A DNA stretch of 64,000 bases from Dicaeum eximium (lineage: Eukaryota; Chordata; Aves; Passeriformes; Dicaeidae): positions 186,001 through 250,000 of the forward strand of contig VWZP01002413.1 of the NCBI GenBank assembly GCA_013396995.1, given 5' to 3'. The notes under the pieces were generated by a model. It had not been told where the DNA came from and searched no databases. It was given only the letters and a program-made list of their open reading frames with translations. Shown in pieces: positions 39,701 through 51,700 of this stretch; position 1 is the first letter of the stretch, and the number at the start of each line of letters is the position of its first letter. The translations under genes and the position numbers were made by a program.

Positions 39701-42700
39701 CTCTGTTTACACTGCTCTGCCACAAACTACAACTTCAGGTCAGAGCAATCAGTGTGAATTGGTTCATGTTCACGTGGCTCCCAGCTACAGCCCCTGGAGC
39801 AAATGGCCACATCCACACATCTCAAACAGTCAGGAGACAGTCTTTACTAGGTATCAGTTCCTAGTGCACAGAGTACGTAAACAACTACATCAAAGCCTGA
39901 CAAAGAAGCCTTTGTAGAAGAGAATGCCAAGGATGCACACTGCAACTATGACTTTGTTTACAGCACAGGCACTACCAGGGTGGTACAAAACCACTATACC
40001 AAGCTGACAAATTTGGTAAGGCCCGTGTGTCTGTCTCTGTGTGAACTAAGCCAACCTGTCAGCTGTATTTTGCTTTACCCTCAAATAACAAAAACTCTTA
40101 TCTGGTTCCCTCCAGATGGAGGACAGGAACAAGCTACTTGGCATGCAGGGTGAATAATCACCTCGTCTCTAGAGTGATACAACTAAGTTGAATTGACAGA
40201 GTAGATGCACTGTAAGAGCAAAGCCAGTGCAGACCTGAAAAGCACTTGTTAGTTCCAGTTCCAACCCCCAGTCTCAGTAGTGAATTAACAGCAAATTAAC
40301 TTTCAGAAAGTAATCAGCATTAATTCTACTAGCTGCTCTGGAATAGCAGCTCTTCAGCTTTCAAGGCTCCATGCTAGTCTCCTTACACACTGGTCTCCTT
40401 GCATAAGAATTCAGACACTTAAAAAGCATCTTGTGTAATGCAGTAGTGAAACAATAAAGGATTTATATAAAAATTACAACTAAGGAAATTACCCCTGAAT
40501 GCTAGACATTTTGCTGAATCTTATAACTCAATCTTTCATTAAAATATCAAAACTGTATATTAGTCTATCAGAAAAAGAATTTTAATGACAGTAATAGACT
40601 TGCACAGCAGTGGCACTGCAGCTGGAAAAATTCCTCCCCTACAAGGACTTGTCTAGATCCTAGCATGGGATTATTTTCTATCCAAATTAAAAACAACTGT
40701 TTCACTAAAAATAAAAATCAGAGTATCTGATGAAGACAGATGATCAAAAACTGCAGTTCTAACAATTCAAAATGCATTGCAATACTTCCCAGAAGACTGA
40801 TTAGAATCCAACTTAGAATCATATTTTCATAAGTTGCATTTACCAGCAGCTATTGGTTGGAGCAAAGTGGTGTTCTTAGACAGTTACAGTTGAAAAAGTA
40901 ATTCCGAAATATTCAAATAAGTCAGACCAAAGATTTCTTTTGCAAATTTTATACAAAGCCACATTAAATCAAGACTATTTACCTCCCACCTCTTTTCTAC
41001 ATATGTAAGGTCTTGAATTGTAAGAAGATAACAATCAAAATTTGTATACCTAAGCACAGAGCAAGTGCCTCTCTCAGAATTAACCTGGTAGCCCAGCAGG
41101 CAATTTTTTAGATTTAGTTCAGCGATCAAACATGTAACAAAAGCATGAAGTTTGAAAGAAGCTGAATACTATCAAAATTTTTTTCTAAATTAATTATTTA
41201 CCTATTACACTAGATGTAGTTCCACCAGGACATCCAACTGTAGAAAGGCAAGGACCATTATTTCCTGCGCTTGAAACATAGATTACATTGTGTTTCCACA
41301 CTGCTTCATTAATCACTTCACAAATTCTCCTGAAGTAAGAGAAAGAAATGAATCATTTACTCAACAATATTGCTTTCTTCCACAGGACAAAGCTCCCATT
41401 TCTAGTACAACCTCTGACCATTCACCAAACAAGGAAGCTTATGCAGCCTGCTTCCCACACCTAGCAGAGGCGGTTTCAGTACAGAAGCTGACCAGAAAAA
41501 TATCTTTTGGTTTCAAAAAGGAGTGAAAACTATGTAGTGATCCTAGGTCTTCAAAAAATACCCCATACATCATGTGGTGTTGCAACTATAGAAGTTCTTT
41601 ATTATGCTAAAATGCTATTTGTATATGTATTATAAATCTGTGTATGATATATTTGTGTACATATTATAAATTAAAAGCTTTTTTAATGGGTTTACTTCTT
41701 TCAAAGCCAGCTTAAAATTTATACTGCAGTTTCTAACCTGTGAATAATATGAGCCTGGATGATTCACTCTTAGCCACTAGTTGACTTACAGAAAGCTCAA
41801 CAAATACAATTCCACCTCTGTGAAATTAAAATACTTTAACCACAGTACTACTCACCCAGAATTTGGCCAGTGTGTTGCTTCTCCATAGCTGTAGTTGACA
41901 AGATCACATTTGTATTTTATTGTTTCTATCATCTAATAAAGTAAAAATGGAAGTCAAAATATGTGCTAGTCAAAGAATGGAAGTGACTTCAGGAATGACA
42001 GAAAATATCTGCTTAAATTGATTTGCTATGTATCTAAGAAAGACAGATAAATCTCTTGAATCTAGAAAATAATTTACTGCAGCCAGTAAAGTCTTTTTTC
42101 CCAAAGAACAAAGAAAATTAAAAAAACCTATTCCCTGAAAAGCCTTATTCTTGCCATGTTCCCAGCTATAAATCAAGACATTACCCTAAGAGAAAACTGC
42201 AGAAAGCATCAATATTGTCTCAAGAACATAAAATTCTCTTTTCCTGTGCAGTTTGGTTGAACTCCAAGAAGTTGCAAAAAAATTATTGTTCATGTTACTA
42301 CATCAAAATATCCTATGGACCACAAACATAGTCTTCTATTTCCATATCCTTTTCTTTTGTAAAACTATTCCTTATCAACTCATTACACAGAAAAGCTCTT
42401 GGGTCTTTCATCACTAGAAGGAATTATATTTTTCGTCACTCTTAAGAAGAATGTTTAATACAAATACAGCAACATAGGTAGATACTCGTCTCTATTCTAG
42501 ATTTATATGTCTTCTGTAGTTATCTAACTGGCTATAAAAATACACTGATAACACAAAGAACTTTAAGCAAGTATGCAAGTAACTTCTCTCATGCATCAAG
42601 CCAGTCTGACACTGCAAGTCTGTTAGCCTGAAGAAACTCTAACTGCTCTGTGCAACAGAAGTCTTGTTGTACATTAAAACACTACTCTTACAATACACTT

Positions 42701-45700
42701 TAAAATACATTCTAGTTGTTTTTAGGGGTTTTGGCTGTGTTATTTATTGCTTGAGGGTTTGGGGTTTTTTTTGGGGGTGGCTCGATTGATTGTTTTTTTA
42801 ATTCTTGGTATTTTTGTTGGAAATACTGTAGAACCATAAAAACAAAGCCTATAAACAAGGGCATGAAGTTTCACAATATTCTACACTTAAGTCACACTGC
42901 TGAGATTAATCATTTATTCAGTGAAATACCCACAGCTCTTATTAGACCAGTGCCAGTTTCCATTGTACTTAGTCTCGTATCACCAATCTTGATTGCAAGA
43001 ATCTGGGCTCCAGGAGCCACACCATTTCGTTCTGGTTCTTCTGGAAAGTATCCAGCTGCAATACTAGCCACATGTGTTCCATGTGCTCCTGTGCAAATGA
43101 AAAGCATGTACTTTTAGTAGACTTCATTTGTAAGAATCCAATATGCTACAGCTCAAATAATTTTCACTAATTGAGCTGTAAGCACATAAATCCAGTCAGT
43201 GGCCAGTCACCAGTGCTGCTGATACCAAAAGAGTGACAGCATTCACCAGGACTCAGCAGCAGAGCCAGCCCTGTTTAGCATTTTTTGATGATCTGGACAA
43301 GGCGACTGAGAGCATCCTCAGTCACTGTGCAGACAACAACAGGCTGGGAAGGAGTGCTGATCAGCTGGAGGATAGGAAGGCTCTACAAAGGGATATGGAC
43401 AGGCTGGATCAATAGACTGAGGCTAATTATATGAGGTTCAACAAAGCACACAGCTTTTTAAGGAGAGAAAGGAGGCAGCAGGAAGAGAGGAACAAAGTAT
43501 TAACTTAATTCCACTACAAAAGCTACTTCGAAGGCTTAACACTTCCTACTCAAAGTTATGAATATTACACCTGAGACAACTCAGGTAGCAGGGATTAAGA
43601 ACAGAAAACAACTGCACAGAAATATGGAAAGGAACAAGTCAAAAAAGTTACCATCTATTTAAAACCTGAACTGCTTATGTAGCTCTACTGAGATGGGATA
43701 GTTCCATGAGGAATTAAGAGCATTTTTCAGAGCAAGTGCATTCATACCATCTCAACCACTCCACTCCAAAACAAACCATGATTATTTAAAGAATATTCTA
43801 AAACAGGTTCAGAGTGGTTGGAAGTACAGCTATAATGCCACCTGACATAACAAAAAAAGTTTGTATAAACCTAAATTAAGATCAATACCCATTTTGTTAA
43901 TGGATATTATATTTAAGATTCTTAAGAGTATACAAGTACAAAGGAGAGCAACTAAAAATCCATCAATCAATCATCACTCTATATTTAACAAACAAAACAA
44001 AAAAGGTTTTTTGAAAGCAGGTTCTCTTTAGTTTAGGCTTTTTTTAGTTTAGTTTAGGCATGTACATCTTGAATACCTGAGTATGCACGTCCTATGTATA
44101 CATACTTATGTACATAAAGTTGACAATATTCCATACAAAAATACAAGCAAGTTTGGTAATGAGCGGTCATTATAGATTTAGTTCAGGAAATATGAGTATT
44201 GTCTTAAATGCCGTAATAACAAATGCTGTACTACAACAGCTGACTCAAGCCATCCCAAGTATCAGAAACAGGACCCAATACAAATTACTGCTTCTCATGA
44301 TACCTACTTAGCAGCAAAATGAACTTAAGATTATTTTCATTTACCTCCACTTGTCACAATGGAAAGGAGGTTTCCATCATCATATATATTAACAGAATAA
44401 TTCAACATCTCAGATGTTCCAAAAGATCCATATTCCTGAGCCTCTTTGTAGGTTCTCAGCACTGTACAGTTACTTAAGTCACCACTCTCACTTGTATCTA
44501 TGCAGGCTCTGTTGACAAAAAACAAACAAACAAAAAGGCAATGTCACAGCTGCTGCAAACGTTTGGTTACCTACCCTCTCCAGCTGAGCACAGCAAAAAG
44601 ACTTTGAGAAGTTTGGTTCTGTGTTTATGGTATCTTTAAATAGTTCTTTAAGCAACTACTTTAAAACTTGGTTGTTTATACTTAAGATTCAGAAAATAAG
44701 AAGTTACCTAAATAAACTGATTTTCAAACACTACTAAATTCAAATAAATTTGTATTTGAAAAGCAAGAGTATGAAAATTTATGCAAGTTCAAGGAAGAAA
44801 TTTTACTAAAGGTAGATATTCAGTGCTGATACACAAACATTTGAAGTTTTACTGTTTCATACAATGCAGTTAGGAAATGTGCCATGTTATATCATGAAGC
44901 CTGTGCACAGACACCTGTTTTGTTTTATTTTATTTCATACCACCAATGCATAGTCAAAAGAGTTTTATTCTGCTTCAGAAGAAAAATCCCATAAGCTTAC
45001 ACTCATATCACATTGTCTTCAGTAAGACTTTATTCTACCCCATCTTCATTTGGGACCAGAATTTTGTCAAGAAACTCAATCGATAGCAGGATTATTTTAA
45101 AGAGAAAAATACTTAAGACCTATATAAAGAGGGCAGACATAAAAGGTAACACATCTTCGATGCAAGCTATCGTTTTATGTAAAGAACAAGACATTTTAGA
45201 CAAGTTTAGTCATTTACCTCCAGGTCTCACCATCATACCACACTACACAATCATATACTGGGCCAGGATCACTGTATTTTTTCTCAAAAGAATTCAACAA
45301 TTCCACTTGATTTTGAAGTTCTTCCTTTATTAGCTTATTTACCTAATTAGGTAAACAAAATTCAGTTAGTTACATTCTTTTCTAGTGCTGTACATTTTTT
45401 CCATTACTTTTTCAGGAATGTTAGACTATCTAGAGTCACAGACATCTTGAAGTTCAATGGCTTTCAACAGTGCACTATTTATTTTTGGCCTATTATGTAC
45501 AACTACTTCTAATTTCTGTAAATGTAACATTTAAAGCCATTATTTCCTTAAAGACTGTTAAATGATAAAGTAGTATCTGAGGCATTTCTGGTACTTCATT
45601 GAAACAGTACACTGTTTACAAAAGAAAGAATATGTTTAGAAAATTCCAACTTCGAACTCAGCAAGGATGGTAGCCTCAAAACATAGCACATTAAATTAAA

Positions 45701-48700
45701 AATAAAACTTACTGAAAATATCTAACAAATTTTTTGAAATAATACCATTTTCATATTTGACACCAACTCTCAAAAGTCAACAACACTAAGCAAACCAAAC
45801 AACCACTCATATAAAGACTTATAAAAATAATCAGAAGATACACTGGTAAGTTATCTGACAAAATACTCTCAAGTACCTTTCCTTCACTCATCTAATGAAA
45901 CATTTTAATCCTGTCAATCTGTAACAAATTGTTGCAAAGAACAAGTTCATAAATTTAGACTTAAGGCAAACCTGTGAGGGAGAGCTATGAGCAGCATCAA
46001 ATTCTTCTTGTTTCCTACAGGCCTCTGCTAGAGCCAGCCTATGAACAGGATCCCAGAGCTTTTCCTTGCGCTCTTTCTGTAAAATAAAACAGAGGTTCCT
46101 CAACATATTAAGAAATAGATGTCAAAGTATGAAGTCTATAATTTCAACATTCTAATTTGAGACAATGGGTAAAAAAGTTCCATACAATAGTATAAATAAG
46201 CATAAATTGCCACACAATTTAAAAAAAGGGGTATCAGTAATTTCTGTACTTTTCTCCTCAATGGACCACTGTGAGGACGATCTCTAAGCCACCCCCTGTT
46301 GCTCTGAAAAAATCACAGAAGAAACGGAATCAATAAAAATCAGAGAGAATAGCGCTCAAGTGCTGGTTAGCAGCCTAAGTATGTTATCAAATCCCATGCT
46401 GTGGTGTTCTAATAAAATTAAGAAACAGAACTGTAAAATATGACTATATACCAGAAAGAAAAGATAATTCATCCTTACCTGAATCCTCTCCTTAAGAGCT
46501 TTAGGATAGATATCATAGCCATTTTTTATGCCAATGTGATATTTGCCTGAAGGATTTACCCAGTTTGCTGGAATCTACAGAAAAGTATATTTTGAAATAG
46601 ATTAACTAATGGCATAGAAAAAACTCCACAAACAAAAAAGCCCAACACTGTGTAAGAGAGCTAGCAGAACAAACCTGCAAATACTGCCAATTTAATTCCC
46701 TGTCTCCATAACAGTAACTACTGCACTGTTCCAACACCATGACATGGCATTTTCAGTCCAGTTCCCAAAAAATCAGTATCAGTTCATGTGACAGTGCCAT
46801 TGAATACCTTTAAGCATTAGTTCTCTGATAGTCTACTTTTAAAACACAAAGCCCCAGCTTTACTGAATTTACTGGGCACAGGTCTGGGGAAATACTATAA
46901 GTGAAACCTAACATGAGTGAGTACGGTTGGAAGTCATGACAAACATCTGAATATCTCATTTCACATCTTGATGCAATTTAGACTCAGCTTATCAGGATCT
47001 GCTATCCTAGTAACAACAGTAAGAGAGCAACAGATTCAGCCTTACAATCGATTTTCTATGCAAAATTAAGAAGAAAGCTGACAGCATGGAGAGATCCAAA
47101 AATGCCCCCATATCACATCATCAATCCAATCAGGAAATCAAGAACATGTTAGCAACATCAGTTCTGTGTACCCAAGACCTCTGCTAGATTTCGTGTCCCT
47201 TCTGGAAACCCTATGGCATTTCTGTTCTATGCAGAGTGAGAATTCAGTGAGTCTACAACTAGGTCCTCACCGATTTTTCAGTCTCTAAATCTATTCACCA
47301 CAAGCTTAACACAATTCCTCTTGTAGCTTATACAAATGTGGAAAATACTAGCACTTTTAAAGACACTACTGTGTCTGATACTTTTAAAGCATATTACCAC
47401 ATTTTCTTCAGCCAATTTCCAAAGTTGTATCAGATACTGTTTTGAACAAATGATTCAATGATTATCAAGACCCCCAAAAAGCCCTGTGTACACCACTATT
47501 CAGCTACAGAACATATTAGAAATAAAGACATATAAAAAGCGTAAGAAACACTAAGCAACCTGCATGAAGATGAGCAAATGAAGCACTAGGTTTGGGTAAG
47601 ATCTGGTTAGCTGGTTTCAGTTGGGCTAGGATTGATTTTCTTCACAGTAGCTGATACAGGGCTGTTTCGGATTTGTGCTGAGCACTCTTAATAATTCAAG
47701 GATGTTTTAGTTGTTGCTGGGCAGTGCTCGGACAGAGTCCAGGCTTTTTCTCTCACCCATCCCAAACAGTGAGCAGGCTGGAGATGCCCAAGGATTTGGG
47801 AGGGGACATAGCTGGGACAACTGACCCAACTGACCACAGGGATATTCCACAGCATATGGCATCATGTTCAGCATATAAAACTGGGGAAAGAAGGAAAAAG
47901 GGGGGTTGTTCAGTGATGGCATTCATATTCAAGTCACCATTTGTGTGGAGCCCAGCTTTCCTGGAGATGGCTGAACACTTGCCTGCCCATGGGAAGTGGT
48001 GAATGGATCCCTTCTTTTCCTATGCTTGCACCTTACTCCTTCTTTTGTTTTACTTATTAAACTGTCATTATCTCAGCATATAAGTTTTCTCAGTTTCACC
48101 CTTCTGATTCTCTTTTGCCCATATTGCCAGGAGAAGGCTGAGTGAGAAGCTCTATGGTGTTTAGTTGCCAGCTGGGTTTAAACCACAATGTCTGGTTAAA
48201 AGGAAGTAAGCTCTGTAAAAACCAAAACAGGTGCTAAATTTGCTGTTAAGCAAAGAAGATGATGTCCAGTGGTGTCTCTGTACCACCAGATATTCACCTT
48301 TAAAGTTCTTCCAGAAAGACCAGTAATTTCTCCATCTTTAGGTTCTGCAATGGTACATGTAGTTACATCACCACTGCCTGTAGTGTCAATTATATCAATT
48401 ATCTTCGGTTTCCCATCAGTTGTAATCTGAAAATATGAGCACAGAAAAATTTAAAATGTATTTGATTACCCTTTAGCACACAAACCAGGAAAGTTTTGTT
48501 GTTAAAAATATCAACTACCTTTTTCAGACACCCAACCTTTAACTGAACGACATAAAACCAACTTGAACCCAAGATAAATTTTCAAAGAACTAAGACCAAC
48601 ATGTCCATCTCTCTGGTTCATAGAAATCCACTTATCTCTAATAAGGATTTAGAAGAGAAAAGTAAAAACACTGTATCAACAAAGCACAGGCGGCCGAAAT

Positions 48701-51700
48701 TTAAAACCAAGCCTAAATTTGCAAAAAACCAAAACATATTTGCAACAACTACTATTTGTTTTCATATTATTTGCTGTCTTGCTTGTGACCCCTCATTCTG
48801 GACAAATTCTACAGTAATGAGTGCGCAAGTTAAAAAATGACAGGTGCTGAAGTACAAGCTCTCACAAGCTGGAATCTCTTAACTGAGCTTAAAGGAACCT
48901 AAAAGAAACACAAGTTACTTTTACCTTATTTTTCCTGTTTCAAAGATCCTGCTTTGTGTTTTAACCCATTTGAACTGTTAGTAGCTATGGCTATATACAC
49001 CTAATACTTCTATAAGGAGTCTGGAAAGACATTAAAGCAGCCTCCCAGGACCTAAAGAGGGCCTATAAGAAACCTGGAAGCAACTTTTTACATGGGACAG
49101 GCAGTGATAGGTCAAGGAAGAATGGCTTTAAACTAAAGGATGTTGTCAGACTAGTTACAAGGAAGAGATTTTTCACTGTGAGAACAGTGAAACACTGGAA
49201 CAGGTTGCCCAGAGAGGTAGTTGGAAACATTCAAGGCCAGGTTGGATGAGATTCTGAGCAATCTGATCTAGTTGAAGATGTTCCTGCTCCTTGCAGGGAG
49301 GTTGGATTAGATGGCCTTTCAAGGTCCCTTCCAACCCAAACCATTCTGTGATTCTATGTATTGATCATATATACATATTTTTACAGTTCTATATCAAAGA
49401 TTGATTAAAAAAATATCAAAAAAATCAGAAATGTATAAACAGCAAAGTAGTCCTAGTAATCTTCTTCCTAGTATTTCCTATACATTAACTACACTAAAAG
49501 TGAAAAAAGCTTCATATTCAGAAAGGCAGCAACATTTGTTGTTTTCTACCATTTAAATATATGGTATTGTTACCTTTATTCTCTGTCAATAATTTTGATG
49601 TCAGACATACTATATGGAAGGTTGTTTTGTTACAATAATGCTCTGGAATTGTGAATTCAGCTACTGGAAGCTACTGACACATTCAAACTGTTTCATAAAA
49701 GTCATTCTGATACTGCCAAAAGGACAAGAGTCAGGTTCTTATCACATCTCAGCAAACACAGATAGATACTTCCACGGTCTCAAATTCTCATGGCTCTAAA
49801 AAAACCAAAACACAAACAAAAACCCAACCAAAACCCATACAACCTAAAAACAGCCTCCCAGAAACTCAACAACAGAAGACCAACCCAGACAAGTAACAAT
49901 CAACAACCCCAATGAAAACAGGCTTAAACAGCTTAAAAAATAAAAAGAAACTACCCCAAATATTCCAAACCCATAGCAACCATGAAAAGAGCATCAATTT
50001 CATTTCCCAGAAGGTAACAAATACTGTTTTTGATTAGGCTTGCTAGGGAAGAACTTTCATGACAGAAACCAACACTCTACACTGTTCAAAGAAATTCAAG
50101 TTCACTGAAGAAAATCTTTAGAGCATCTTAACCTGGTAAAACATCGACTGAATGACAGTTACACAGCAGTGAAAATTTACTTGGGGAGCAGTGTGTAGGC
50201 ACCAAACCATATACTTTTCAAGCATTTGTAATGAATGTCTTCAATGTTGGCCATAATTCACACAAAAGTCAAGAGCTGCTCCAATACTAAAGTGACTGCA
50301 AGCCAAACTTGAGATTAGCTGCACTGGACATTTTTCAATATGCTTACTCAAAGTCAACTATTCAGTAATCAAAGTACAAGAAAACAAGAATGAAAATGTA
50401 ATCCAAGGTGACTTGCTTGAAGGAGGCAAGTTATACAGGAACAGGTGGCCAGAACACAGATTTATGCTGAAGCAAGCTTGGGTAGTTTTGGAAGTTGTTT
50501 CCTAGCCCGAAGACAAGGTGCAACTCCTACACTCTACGGCTCTTTGCCTCCTAGCTGAAACCTAGCAGGCCCACACACGCACGTGAGTTTGCACTGTCAG
50601 AACCAACAAATCAGAGTCTTTCAGTCAGACACAAGAAACTCAGAGTTTCAGCTGGACTAAGGTTCAATTCCTAGCAGCAGCAATCCAGACAGGTTTACGG
50701 TAGTTTAGTGCAAGTAACCGATACGGCGGCTCCTGCTGCCATGGACTGCTCTTCGGCACACTGCCCACCAGCAGCAATGCCAGAGTGAAACTCAAGAGTT
50801 CAGCTCAGTTTTCTTCTGCAAATCTTGTAATTCTGAGTTAAAAGTTAGAAAAAAAAATAATCAAGTGACCTTGATAAATTCCGTTATGTGAACAGAAGAG
50901 TCGTGAAGTAATGAATTGATTACAGATAAAAGGTATATTTTAGTACCTTTTGCATTAAAATTTTTAAAGAAGAATTTTTATACAATTAAAAATATTTCAT
51001 ACTGTATTTAGAGAAAAAATCCCCAATCCTGCCTTAATTATTATGGCTTGCCTATAGACATTTGAAAAACAAATTAGTTTAAAACTGAAAACTACTTTGC
51101 CATTTATACCTTTCTGCTTGAAGTTTTAAAATCTTACTTATGTGTTCTGACTTTGTAAAGCAGATAAATTAGTAAACTGAGAACACTAAAATTAATGTAT
51201 GTGCATAATCCTGGCAATTGATCAGTTATAACAGAGGTATAGGAGCACCATCTATGACAATCACAACAGAAAAGGGAAAGCCAGATGCATTTGAGCATGT
51301 TTTTCAAGCCCATACAATCACTGACTCCAACTGATGGCTACTGCAGCCACAAGAGATGAACAAGTTCTTCAGCACTTTGGTCATGGGACAGTTGATCATC
51401 ATCATCACAAATAAAATAATTTCCAAGCAATTTTTTAACTCAGTGCTGAAAAGCAAGTAAAACCAAAACTAGCTGCTACTGCTAAAAAGTTGTCACATAA
51501 AAGTACAAGTTAATGTTAGTAAATAATTCCAAATGCCACTTCACAAAATAAATAAATTTGCAAGAAGTGAAATGAACTGACTTATCTATCACGAAACATA
51601 AGAAGCCACAAAAGGAACAGGGAAAGGACAGGGTGGGGCTGAGCAAAGACTATACATACACTATCACAACACTCCACTAAACGCACCCACAATTTTAACC

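Noticed and set aside
43233..43415. 60-codon + strand open frame in TPP2 intron 6
   Set aside because: It is a CR1 reverse-transcriptase remnant.
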